A DNA stretch of 46,700 nucleotides from NCBI GenBank assembly GCA_002440625.1, contig DJUV01000234.1, forward strand, positions 1 to 46,700, written 5' to 3'. The DNA is from Rhodobacteraceae bacterium UBA6273. GTDB lineage: Bacteria; Pseudomonadota; Alphaproteobacteria; Rhodobacterales; Rhodobacteraceae. The notes below the pieces were generated by a model. That model made no database searches and was not told the DNA's origin. It saw nothing but the letters and a program-made list of their open reading frames with translations. Below are positions 16,201-23,840 of this stretch, one piece after another; position 1 is the first letter of the stretch, and every line of letters begins with the position of its first letter. The translations under genes and the position numbers were made by a program.

Positions 16201-17595
16201 TATCACGCCGAGCTTTCGTCGAAAAACCAGCGCTTGCGCGTGCATTACCTGCTGGAACCGGGCTGGAAGGCGGACGCTGCGATCCAGGGCCTTGGCCGCA
16301 CAAACCGGACCAATCAGGCGCAGCCGCCGCTCTTCCGGCCGATCTCGACCGATGTGAAAGCGGAGAAGCGGTTTCTTAGCACCATCGCCCGGCGCCTCGA
16401 TACGCTCGGGGCGATCACCCGCGGCCAGCGTCAGACCGGAGGGCAGGGGCTGTTTCGCCCCGAGGACAATCTCGAAAGCCTCTATGCCCGCGACGCGCTG
16501 CGCCAGCTCTACCTGCTGATCGTGCGCGGCAAAATCGAAGGCTGCTCGCTGCAGCGCTTTGAGGCGACAACCGGCCTGAAGCTGATGGATGCCACTGGCA
16601 TCAAGGATGATCTGCCGCCGATCACCACCTTCCTGAACCGGCTCCTGGCCCTGACCATTGAGATGCAAGGCATCCTCTTCACGGCCTTCGAGCAGTTGCT
16701 CGAGGCCCGGATCGACGGGGCCATCGCGTCGGGCACCTATGATCTTGGCCTGGAGACCCTGCGCGCCGAAAGCTTCCGCGTCGCCGACCGGCAGGTGATC
16801 TACACACATCCGACCACCGGTGCGGAGACCCGGCTCCTCTCCATCACGGAACGCCGCCGCAACAAGCCAAAGCTGCTGGACGAGGCGCTTGCCGAACTCG
16901 AGGACCCACGCGCCGTCCTGATGATCAACACCCGTTCGGGCCGGACGGCGGTGCAGGTGCCGACCACCAGCCTGATGCTGGATGATGGCGAGATCGAGCG
17001 CCGGGTGCGGTTGATCCGCCCGACCGAGGCGCAAAACATCGCCATCCGCCTGATGGGCGGCACGCAATGGGTCGAGACCGATCGTCCCACCTTCGTTGCC
17101 GCATGGAATGCCGAGGTGGCGGAGGTGCCGGAGTTCACCGACAGCACGCTGCATGTCGTCTCGGGTCTTCTCCTGCCGGTCTGGAAGCGCCTGCCCCAGG
17201 ACGAAACCCGCGTCTATCGCCTGCAGACCGATGACGGCGAGCGGATCATCGGGCGCAGGGTTTCGCCAGCCTGGGCCGCCACGGCGACCGGGGCAGGGGC
17301 GCCAGACCTGACCGCGCATCAGGCCTGTGCCGCGCTGCTCGAGGGCAAGACCATTCTCGATCTCGCGGAGGGCCTGCAACTTCGCCGTTCTCGCGTCATG
17401 GGGGTGAACCGGATCGAGCTCACGGGGTTCACCGAAGGGATGCGCGAGCGCCTTCGGGCTTATGGCCTCTTCAGCGAGATCATCTCGTGGAAATTGCGCT
17501 TCTTCGTGCCGGTTGGGCCGGATGGCGCGGGAGTGATTGCCAAGCTACTCAACCTCTGGCCTATCTCGCGCATTTCCGAGCGTGAGGTTGCCTAA
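13282..17595 (+). CDS. Methyltransferase-strawberry notch helicase fusion
   Basis: A 1437-residue element-backbone protein. Residues about 115-260 form an N6-adenine methyltransferase-like domain: QQFSTP at 119-124, the SAM-binding EPSAGTG at 144-150 and the catalytic-type motif NPPF at 209-212. A superfamily 2 helicase of the strawberry-notch type follows: GDGTGAGKGRQ (from 494), DESHAMQN (from 603) and VSATGAT. The strawberry-notch C-terminal domain has FSDAGGTGRSYHAEL and GLGRTNRTNQAQPP. Such proteins occur on large plasmids and integrative elements beside Toprim genes and probably act on element DNA. The stop (TAATG) overlaps the Toprim start by one base. Whether the methyltransferase is active, and on what site, is unknown. 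Confidence 0.9.
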   Translation: MNDLSPATMAQASVAPASVILTAAEMLLPLLERGQRVDAAMLRTAMENAFGASDASGLWDWKTAYEACEAATVLFLRKYGRAIFRQSGTPTARLAALSKIAGLLPSHTRRSEESQKLQQFSTPVPLGLAALTAAAITPDDVVLEPSAGTGLLAILAEISGGRLILNELADTRADLISSLFPARSVTRFDAAQIHDHLDPGAVPSVVLMNPPFSAMANVTGKVQDAAFRHIASALARLAPGGRLATITGAGLGPDMPVWRDAFVRLQERGTVVFSAAIDGSVYARHGTTFPTRLTVIDKIPAADPSLFPASPGMAPDVATLLGWIADHVPPRLSVDLPKPPSPPSAARSVRGYLARASAAAAIRKPTVALAALELAYEAVDAMPADAARLSDAIYEEYGLQSIRIPGAVPHPTKLVQSSAMASVAPPRPTYRPMLPADICGRLSDAQLETVIYAGEAHSDHLAGSWTVDVTFDTVSAAADGTSGSVRFRRGFMLGDGTGAGKGRQSAGIILDNWLRGRRKAVWISKSDKLIEDAQRDWSALGQERLLVTPLSRFAQGKPITLSEGILFSTYATLRSDDRGEKVSRVRQIVDWLGHDFDGVIIFDESHAMQNAGGGKGERGDNEPSQQGRAGLRLQHALPDARVVYVSATGATTVHNLAYAQRLGLWGGEDFPFATRAEFVEAIEAGGVAAMEVLARDLRALGLYTARSLSYDGVEYELVEHQLTEEQRRIYDAYAGAFAVIHNNLDAAMEAANITGSDGTLNRQAKSAARSAFESAKQRFFGHLLTSMKTPTLIRSITADLDAGHAAVIQIVSTGEALMERRLAEIPTDEWNDLTMDVTPREYVGSYLQHSFPVQLYEPFTDGEGNLTSRPVFRDGQPVECREAVARRDEMLEHLGSLPPVPGALDQVIQHFGTEVVAEVTGRSRRIIRKGEGPTARLAVETRAPSANLAETSAFMDDQKRVLIFSDAGGTGRSYHAELSSKNQRLRVHYLLEPGWKADAAIQGLGRTNRTNQAQPPLFRPISTDVKAEKRFLSTIARRLDTLGAITRGQRQTGGQGLFRPEDNLESLYARDALRQLYLLIVRGKIEGCSLQRFEATTGLKLMDATGIKDDLPPITTFLNRLLALTIEMQGILFTAFEQLLEARIDGAIASGTYDLGLETLRAESFRVADRQVIYTHPTTGAETRLLSITERRRNKPKLLDEALAELEDPRAVLMINTRSGRTAVQVPTTSLMLDDGEIERRVRLIRPTEAQNIAIRLMGGTQWVETDRPTFVAAWNAEVAEVPEFTDSTLHVVSGLLLPVWKRLPQDETRVYRLQTDDGERIIGRRVSPAWAATATGAGAPDLTAHQACAALLEGKTILDLAEGLQLRRSRVMGVNRIELTGFTEGMRERLRAYGLFSEIISWKLRFFVPVGPDGAGVIAKLLNLWPISRISEREVA

Positions 17596-18659
17596 TGTCC
17601 CGTATTGATGCTGCAGATTTGGCGCAGCGCCTTGGCCGACAGGCCGAGGCGGTCTGCCGAACCTATCTCTCCAACGGGCGCAGGCAGGGCAATTACTGGC
17701 AGGTTGGCGACGTCCGCAACACCGCAGGGCGCTCGATGTTCGTGCGCCTCACGGGCCCGGCTTCGGGCAAGGGCGCCGCAGGCAAATGGCAAGACCCGTC
17801 CGAGGGAACTCATGGTGACCTCCTCGACGTGATCCGCGAAAGTCTCGGGCTCAGCACCTTTGCCGACGTCCTCGACGAAGCCCGCCGCTTCCTCAGCCTG
17901 CCGCACCTAGATCTGGTGCCGAACACCCCAACCCCGAAACAGCTTCCAGCACCCTCTGGTTCGTCAGAAGCGGCACGGCGCCTCCTCAGCATGTCCGGTC
18001 CGCTCAAATGCTCGCTGGCGGCAACCTATTTGCGGGGCCGGGGCATCACCGATCTCCGCGACACCAGCACCCTCAAGTTCCACCCCAACTGCTACTATCG
18101 GGGGCAGGGCGAGGATCAGACCGAGACCTGGCCCGCGATGATTGCTGCCGTCACCGACCTCGAAGGCAAGGTCACCGGAGTTCACCGCACATGGCTCGCG
18201 CGCGACGGCGGCGGCAAGGCGCCCGTCGACACGCAGCGGAAGGCGATGGGGGACTTGCTCGGCCAGGCGGTCCGTTTCGGCGTGGCCAAAGAGGTCATGG
18301 CAGCGGGGGAGGGCATTGAGACCGTGCTTTCGCTCCGTCAGGCCCTGCCCAAAATGCCGATGGTTGCAGCGTTGTCGGCCGGACATCTCGCAGCCCTCCT
18401 CTTTCCGGCACAACTGCACAGGCTCTACATCGTCCGTGACAACGATCCGGCGGGGGACGGTGCAAGGGATAGCCTGGTCGCCCGGGCGCACGAGGGCGGG
18501 ATCGAGGCCATCACGCTCTCGCCCATGGCGGGAGATTTCAACGACGATCTCGTCACCGGGGGGCTGCATGCGCTTCGGGCGCATATACGGGTGCAACTCG
18601 CCCCAGAAGACGTCAGCCGCTTCTTGACGCAGGATCATATGGCCCGTCGAGCCAAGTGA
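17595..18659 (+). CDS. Toprim-domain primase-like protein
   Basis: 354 residues. The N-terminal half (about 1-90) resembles the zinc-finger/DNA-binding part of plasmid primases (NYWQVGDVRNTAGRSMFVRL, HGDLLDVIRES). The C-terminal half has a Toprim fold with the catalytic glutamate in AGEGIET (E239) and the D-x-D pair in VRDNDPAGDGA (D282, D284). These bind magnesium in DnaG-type primases and topoisomerases. Its start overlaps the helicase gene's stop (TAATG), so the pair is translationally coupled and probably works together in element DNA replication or repair. No separate helicase domain is present here. Confidence 0.88.
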   Translation: MSRIDAADLAQRLGRQAEAVCRTYLSNGRRQGNYWQVGDVRNTAGRSMFVRLTGPASGKGAAGKWQDPSEGTHGDLLDVIRESLGLSTFADVLDEARRFLSLPHLDLVPNTPTPKQLPAPSGSSEAARRLLSMSGPLKCSLAATYLRGRGITDLRDTSTLKFHPNCYYRGQGEDQTETWPAMIAAVTDLEGKVTGVHRTWLARDGGGKAPVDTQRKAMGDLLGQAVRFGVAKEVMAAGEGIETVLSLRQALPKMPMVAALSAGHLAALLFPAQLHRLYIVRDNDPAGDGARDSLVARAHEGGIEAITLSPMAGDFNDDLVTGGLHALRAHIRVQLAPEDVSRFLTQDHMARRAK

Positions 18660-18748
18660 TCTCAGAGGTCCGACCTCATCATGGGCATACGGGTTGCGGT
18701 TCCATCCTCGGGACCGCGCCTCGGCCTTTGAGAGGGCGAGCGGCCCAC

Positions 18749-18889
18749 AAGCGGTCCGGTCAGGCAATGGCGGCGCCCGACTATTTTCCGCCGGCGGGGA
18801 AGACCCCGCCTTTGCATCGCGAGGCAAAATAGTCGGGCTTGGCCATCAAGGCCCTCGCAAAGGGCTCGGGCTGCCAGACCGGACCGCTT
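18749..18889 (+). ncRNA. Nested-stem structured leader upstream of the DUF2493 gene
   Basis: Three nested inverted repeats. The outer pairs AAGCGGTCCGGTCAGGCA (18749-18766) with TGCCAGACCGGACCGCTT (18872-18889), 17 of 18. The middle pairs GCCCGACTATTTT (18775-18787) with AAAATAGTCGGGC (18826-18838), perfectly. The inner pairs GGCGGGG (18793-18799) with CCCCGCC (18804-18810) around AAGA. A side hairpin GCCCT-CGCAA-AGGGC lies near 18851-18865. The whole fills the 288-base gap before the gene at 18948. It may be a regulatory or independent RNA, or a small miniature inverted-repeat element; no target duplication is obvious. Confidence 0.5.
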
Positions 18890-18947
18890 GTCGGCTTTTC
18901 GTCGCCAGAAGGCCGCGACGGACGCGGTCCAGACGAAGGAGCATCCC

Positions 18948-19874
18948 ATGTACGCCCATGACGACTTCGAACCCGATCACACCTCCTCGCCGACCGACAA
19001 GATGATCCAGGATTTGCAGCTCTATGGCTACCGTCCCGCAGCGGGCGAAGCCGACCCCCGGATCACGCCCGACGACCAGGTCATCCAGACCGCCGTCGCC
19101 GACATCTTCGACGCCCTGATCTCCACCATGGCCGACACCAGCCTCGATTTCGACCTCGACGAGATCCTGTGGTCGACCGTCAACACCTTCCACCGCGCCG
19201 CCGAGCGGATCGAGACCAAGCTCGACGACAACGAGCAAGCGCAGAAACGCCTTCAGCGCGAACAGGACGGCTCCGAGGTGAAATCCGTCCAGCTGGAAAC
19301 CCTGATCGACATCGGCCAGGGCCTGATAGATCGGCGTGAGAGCATGGAACTCTTCCGCGAAACCGCTGCCGACCTCTTCCTCAAGGCCACCGGCACGCAC
19401 TGGTCACCGCGCTCGGGCTCGCGCACCAGCCATCGCCACCTGACCGCCGCAATGATCGACAGCCGCGACTTCATCGCCGCCAAGAAACGCGCAGAGACCG
19501 AGAGCCTGGTGCCCCCGGGACCGAAGGTTGCCTTCTCGGGCGGCGACACCACCGATCATCGGCTGATCTGGGACCGTCTCGATCAGATCCGCGCCAAGCA
19601 CCCCGACATGGTGCTGCTGCACGGTGGATCACCCAAGGGCGCCGAGCGCATCGCGGCCACCTGGGCCTCGAACCGCAAAGTGCCACAGGTCGCCTTCAAG
19701 CCAGACTGGACCAAACACGCCAAGGCCGCACCCTTCAAGCGCAACGACCAGATGCTGGACTGCATGCCGATCGGCGTCGTGGTCTTCCCCGGCACCGGCA
19801 TCCAGGACAATTTGGCCGACAAGGCCCGTAAGATGGGCATCCCGGTGTATCGGATGGCGACGGGCAGCGCGTGA
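18948..19874 (+). CDS. DUF2493 (SLOG-like) domain protein
   Basis: 308 residues. The N-terminal half is acidic and helical (about 1-160, with ETKLDDNEQAQKRLQREQD) and has no motif I recognise. The C-terminal DUF2493 domain (about 180-300) carries KVAFSGGDTTDHRLIWDRL, LLHGGSPKGAERIAATWA and the Rossmann-like end GVVVFPGTGIQDNLADKARK. This domain is related to the SLOG/DprA-like nucleotide-binding fold. The protein is a regular partner of the Toprim and strawberry-notch genes on alphaproteobacterial elements; its role is not known. The start at 18948 follows GAAGGAG at 18935-18941. Confidence 0.88.
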   Translation: MYAHDDFEPDHTSSPTDKMIQDLQLYGYRPAAGEADPRITPDDQVIQTAVADIFDALISTMADTSLDFDLDEILWSTVNTFHRAAERIETKLDDNEQAQKRLQREQDGSEVKSVQLETLIDIGQGLIDRRESMELFRETAADLFLKATGTHWSPRSGSRTSHRHLTAAMIDSRDFIAAKKRAETESLVPPGPKVAFSGGDTTDHRLIWDRLDQIRAKHPDMVLLHGGSPKGAERIAATWASNRKVPQVAFKPDWTKHAKAAPFKRNDQMLDCMPIGVVVFPGTGIQDNLADKARKMGIPVYRMATGSA

Positions 19875-20005
19875 GCGCTGCCTTTGACCAAATGCGGCCA
19901 AAAGCTGCCCTTCGGTCGAGCCGCGCTGTGCCCCCCGCGAGTAATTAAGCCGGGGAGGAACAATGCGCGGCATGGCCTGGTCGTCGGATCCTTGGGATCA
20001 GGCGC

Positions 20006-21178
20006 TCAACTCACCTCGGCGGCCGATAGGCGGTCTCGAACACCGGACGCGACGATACGCGCCAGCTGGCATGGAACAGCATTTCCCAACTGCCGCATCG
20101 TCTCGGACCAAGCACCGTGGAACACCATGTCATCTGGGAAAGTCTGAAGACGCGCGCTTTCTCGAACAGTGAAGTAGCGCACTGTGCCGTCTGCGCGGCG
20201 AAGCATATTCTCACCTCCAGGAACGCCATGGACGCCCGCCTTCAATGTTTTTGCCGGCTCGTCCATGGGGCTTCCGGTGTGTCCTTTGTAGGAACGAGCC
20301 CCAGGCTGGAAACGGTGATCATGGAAGCCCAACGCGGTCCCGGGCGACAACTCGGGATCGGGAAGATCAGAGATCGCATCGCGAACCGTCAGCCAAGGCA
20401 TATGGATCGGTCGTTCGCTGATCTTCATCGCGCGTGACTTGGCCGCCGTATCGACAGGTCTGTGCTTGCGAGCGACGCGATGCAAATCCCAGTAGACCTC
20501 GTCTCGCCATTGGGACCAGAGGAGCGCATCACGGGAGTATGCAGGATTCGGGAAATGCCACTCAATTCCAGTATCTGCTCGGAAACCAACAAGAAATATG
20601 CGCTCGCGACGTTGAGGCACACCGTAGTTGGCTGCGTTCAGCACCCTCATAACGACCCGATACTGCAAGCCCCGCACGGTGCCTTTCGTGTGGTGTTCTT
20701 CCAGCCGCGCTAGGTGCGCAAGCCACTCCTCGTCGTGCTTAGAGACGAGGTCAGGATACGTGAGCTGAAGGCGGATGTATTCCAGGTAATTGGCGAAGCT
20801 GCTGCGCGTCAGACCTTTCACGTTCTCGAAGATGAACGCCCGTGGGTGGAGCTCACGAACGGCGCGGATCGCCTGCGGAAACATGTCTCGACTGTCCAAG
20901 AATGCCCGATGGCGTCCGCCCATTGAAAATGGCTGACACGGCGGGCCGCCTGTAACCAAGTCGACAGTGCCGTCGATTTTGCTGAAATCGAACTGGCGCA
21001 CGTCGCCTTCGTGAATTGGCCAGTGCGCGATCGGATCAAGGCCTCGTTCCCTGTTTTCGCGGAGGGTGTCGCAAGCCCAACGGTCCCAGTCCATCACCGC
21101 GGCTGGCCGGAAGCCTGCCTGGCTGACGCCGATCCCCAGTCCGCCAGCTCCCACGAACAGCTCGACAGACCTCATCAT
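20006..21178 (-). CDS. C5 cytosine DNA methyltransferase
   Basis: A 390-residue m5C methylase. Motif I is FVGAGGLGIGVSQAGF (8-23). Motif IV PCQPFS places the catalytic cysteine at 81. Motif VI is FENVKG (E118) and motif VIII QRRERIFLVG (190-198). Motif X is seen as SETMRQLGNAVP. The target-recognition region lies between about 200 and 330. The start was set at 21178, where the ATG overlaps the vsr stop by four bases. It is the last gene of a five-gene leftward operon and would protect host DNA against the restriction components upstream. The target sequence cannot be read from the protein. Confidence 0.95.
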   Translation of the reverse strand: MMRSVELFVGAGGLGIGVSQAGFRPAAVMDWDRWACDTLRENRERGLDPIAHWPIHEGDVRQFDFSKIDGTVDLVTGGPPCQPFSMGGRHRAFLDSRDMFPQAIRAVRELHPRAFIFENVKGLTRSSFANYLEYIRLQLTYPDLVSKHDEEWLAHLARLEEHHTKGTVRGLQYRVVMRVLNAANYGVPQRRERIFLVGFRADTGIEWHFPNPAYSRDALLWSQWRDEVYWDLHRVARKHRPVDTAAKSRAMKISERPIHMPWLTVRDAISDLPDPELSPGTALGFHDHRFQPGARSYKGHTGSPMDEPAKTLKAGVHGVPGGENMLRRADGTVRYFTVRESARLQTFPDDMVFHGAWSETMRQLGNAVPCQLARIVASGVRDRLSAAEVS

Positions 21179-21585
21179 CCCAAGAACTCCTTGATCCTCG
21201 CCACTAGGTCCTTGCGGTTCTTGGTCTCGCACTCCCAAATCACCAGCGTGCTCCAACCCAGTGCCGCAAGCGAAGCGAGATTTCGCTCGTCACGTTTTCT
21301 GTTCGTTTCCAGCTTTGGACCCCAAAAGTCCAGCTTCGATTTCGGGAGCCTCGCAAGGGGGCATTTTGGATCAAGGTGCCGGTGCCAGAAGCAACCGTTC
21401 ACTTGGATCGCCTTCATGCGCGACGGGAAGACAAGGTCGGGGGTGCTGGGAAGGTCGCGACGATGCAACCTGAAGCGATAGCCCATGCCGTGTGCAAGGC
21501 GACGAACCAGCAGCTCTGGCTTGGTGTCGCGCCCGCGCACCCGTTTCATTCGTTCGCTTCGCTGTTCCGGATTCAAAGTGTCCAT
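21175..21585 (-). CDS. vsr: Vsr-type DNA mismatch endonuclease
   Basis: 136 residues from the ATG at 21585, which begins MDTLNPEQRSERMKRV as most Vsr proteins do; the longer open frame upstream lacks similarity. Active-site and zinc residues are present: E24, D50 in LPSTPDLVFP, QVNGCFWHRH (60s, with C65, H68, H70), KCPLA (C75) and the WECE segment with C119. Vsr nicks at T:G mismatches left by deamination of 5-methylcytosine, fitting the adjacent methylase. In restriction systems of the MORC type, Vsr-fold proteins are also proposed to act as the restriction nuclease. Confidence 0.93.
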   Translation of the reverse strand: MDTLNPEQRSERMKRVRGRDTKPELLVRRLAHGMGYRFRLHRRDLPSTPDLVFPSRMKAIQVNGCFWHRHLDPKCPLARLPKSKLDFWGPKLETNRKRDERNLASLAALGWSTLVIWECETKNRKDLVARIKEFLG

Positions 21586-21648
21586 GTGCCATAATAACCC
21601 GGAACACAGGAAACCTGACGGACTTCCGACGTCCAAGGCGGACACCAG

Positions 21649-22170
21649 TTAATCCAACCAAATCAGCTTCTTGAAGCCGAGTTTATTGGCGGCGCTTTCC
21701 ACGACCGCGCGCTCGGAAGGGTCGCTGAACCTGGATGCGGATTCGGTCAGCACGGCAGAGAACGGCTCTCCTTCGCCAAAAGCCCGCTCGTGAAGGGCCA
21801 TCAACGTTGCCTTCCACTCGGAGGCCCTGCTCCACGCAATTTGGCGACCATCGGAGAGAAGGCAACCGTGTGGCTTGATATATGTCACCGCGATGGTCGC
21901 GTCCTCGCCGATCCCAAGCACCTTGAGGATCTTCCCTGGATCGGCGGAGGCCTCCATTGCGTAGGATTTCAGCAGTGTGTCCTTAATGTAGACGCGAACT
22001 TTCCGCGGGTCCATGTACTGCCCAAGCTTTCCCCCGATGCTTTCCGTCTCGGTCCACACGGAATAGTACCGCGACTTGTCCGAGGCGGTGAGAGCCGACC
22101 AACTGAGCCGATCGGCCTCCTGCCACAGGAGTTCTTTCACTTCGAGGCGAATGCTTGGAGGGACGCTCAT
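21649..22170 (-). CDS. Unrecognised 173-residue protein of the restriction operon
   Basis: I do not recognise this family. It has no signal peptide or membrane segment and looks alpha/beta. Notable stretches are LSWSALTASDKSRYYSVWTE near the start, the central VYIKDTLLKSYAME and KILKVLGIGED, YIKPHGCLLSDGRQIAW, and a C-terminal helix ending LGFKKLIWLD. Its ATG overlaps the helicase stop by four bases and it sits 63 bases before vsr, so it is an integral part of the operon. Possible roles are a specificity or adaptor subunit, a nuclease too diverged to see, or a regulator. Confidence 0.8.
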   Translation of the reverse strand: MSVPPSIRLEVKELLWQEADRLSWSALTASDKSRYYSVWTETESIGGKLGQYMDPRKVRVYIKDTLLKSYAMEASADPGKILKVLGIGEDATIAVTYIKPHGCLLSDGRQIAWSRASEWKATLMALHERAFGEGEPFSAVLTESASRFSDPSERAVVESAANKLGFKKLIWLD

Positions 22171-23840
22171 TGAACACCACCTGGCATGGGGGGAGACGGG
22201 AATTCAAATTTTGGGATCTCAAGCTGCGCATCCCCCTCCCGCAAGATCAGATCCGCTTGGTCTTTTATCCATTCCAACATGAAGCTGCCGGCTGAAGCAT
22301 CGCGAAAATTGATGAGATTGTGACCCAGAGGAAGTCGCTCGATCGGGCCCGTAGCCGCCTTCTCAAGCTCGATCACTTCCGCGACACGCCGCAGGTCCGT
22401 GACGAAATCCATGACAATGACTTTGTCTTTTTCTTTGCCCAAGCGAAGCCCACGGCCAAGTTGCTGGACGAAGATCCGTCGGCTATGGGTCGCACGCATG
22501 AACACGATGAGGTCGACATCGGGGACGTCGACACCTTCATTGAACAAGTCGACACTTGCTAGGATGTCGACGTCACCACGCCGAAACATGGCCATGAGCC
22601 GGTCTCGCTCACGCGCTTCCTGTCGTGAAGAGATTGCCTCAGCGCGCAAGCCGTATCCGCGCAACGTTCCCGCAAAGCTTTCCGCGTGGTCGACCGTAGG
22701 TGAAAACACAATCCCGCCACGCCGCCTCTCGCCGCGGAAGACCTCGGCGATGTGACGGGCCGCCTCTTCGTCACGGGTCGGGATCAGGAGCTTCCTGTTC
22801 AGCTGGTTCAGGGAATAATTGTGCGAGGAGATCTCCTGGACAAAGCCCCAGTCGACATTGTCGGCTAACAGGCGGTAGTCGACCTCACTCAGATGTTTTT
22901 CCCTCAAGCCGTCGGAAATTCCGAGACGAACAAGCGGCTTGCCCAGTATTTCGTCGATATCGAAACCATCACCCCTCCAAGGGGTGGCTGTAGCTCCTCC
23001 AACCATGGGTGGCTTGAGCGCGTCGATCGCGCGCTGGAAGCTCGACGATCCGATGTGATGGGCTTCGTCGACGAGTACCAGTCCGAAGCTCGGCAAATCA
23101 TCGATGCGGCCGATGATGCTTTGCACGGTTGCGAAGGTGATTCCGTCATAGAATGACGGTGTCTCGTCGCCCGAAAGAAGGTGCGTTGGAACCCACTTTG
23201 GCAGTTGATGCCAGAAGCCGAACTGAAGCTGTCGAATTAGCTCTCTCTTGTCCGCCAGGACGAGAACCCTGTTGTCGCGGATGAGGCCATCGCGATACAG
23301 GTCCGCGACGACCTCGGCCATGACAACGGTCTTTCCAAGACCCGTCGCAAGTACGACTTGAGCTCGGCCCGTATCGGTGAGGCCTTCCCGGAATTTCTCC
23401 TCGGCATGCTGTTGGTAGGCACGGAGTTCCCGTCTCGAGTTCGGGTACTCGGGGACTTCCCTCGCAAGTGCTGCTAGCCGGGCCGGATCCAACAACTCAA
23501 CGTTTATGCCGATGCGGCTAAAGCGGTCGATCTCCGTTTGCACCCCCGCGCCCACGGCTCTCGATGTCGCGATGAGCATGCGATCCGCCGAATAGTATGT
23601 GCCTGCGTCGACGACTTCCTGGACCGCATACTTGGTCGGTGGAGAGGTGGTGGTGTGCTTGCACTGCACAACCCAAGTCTGGTTGTTCTTCACTCCAACG
23701 ACATCGGCGCCTTTGTCGCCGGTACCACCAACGACACGCACGTCGTCGAAGCCAGCATGCATCAAGAGCCGAGCAACATCGCGTTCGAAGGCTTGCCACG
23801 GCCCGCGCAGAAGTCGCCTGTCGTCGAGAAAGCAGTTCAT
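22167..23840 (-). CDS. Mrr-like nuclease-SF2 helicase fusion
   Basis: 557 residues. The N-terminal 130 residues form an Mrr-type PD-(D/E)xK nuclease domain: E19 in WQAFERDVARLL, D46 in TGDKGADVVGV and Q59-C-K61 in WVVQCKHT, the Q-x-K variant usual for Mrr. A superfamily 2 helicase follows: YQQHAEEKF, Walker A VLATGLGKTVV, VDEAHHI box, GATATPWRGDG, then the C-terminal FNEGVDVPDVD and QQLGRGLRLGK motifs, as in type I/III restriction translocases. The start at 23840 overlaps the upstream GHKL ATPase stop by four bases. It is probably the DNA-translocating and cutting component. Confidence 0.92.
   Translation of the reverse strand: MNCFLDDRRLLRGPWQAFERDVARLLMHAGFDDVRVVGGTGDKGADVVGVKNNQTWVVQCKHTTTSPPTKYAVQEVVDAGTYYSADRMLIATSRAVGAGVQTEIDRFSRIGINVELLDPARLAALAREVPEYPNSRRELRAYQQHAEEKFREGLTDTGRAQVVLATGLGKTVVMAEVVADLYRDGLIRDNRVLVLADKRELIRQLQFGFWHQLPKWVPTHLLSGDETPSFYDGITFATVQSIIGRIDDLPSFGLVLVDEAHHIGSSSFQRAIDALKPPMVGGATATPWRGDGFDIDEILGKPLVRLGISDGLREKHLSEVDYRLLADNVDWGFVQEISSHNYSLNQLNRKLLIPTRDEEAARHIAEVFRGERRRGGIVFSPTVDHAESFAGTLRGYGLRAEAISSRQEARERDRLMAMFRRGDVDILASVDLFNEGVDVPDVDLIVFMRATHSRRIFVQQLGRGLRLGKEKDKVIVMDFVTDLRRVAEVIELEKAATGPIERLPLGHNLINFRDASAGSFMLEWIKDQADLILREGDAQLEIPKFEFPSPPMPGGVQ

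Noticed and set aside
15970..17379. 469-codon open frame on the minus strand
   Set aside because: Lies wholly antisense to the strawberry-notch helicase gene and shows no recognisable motif.
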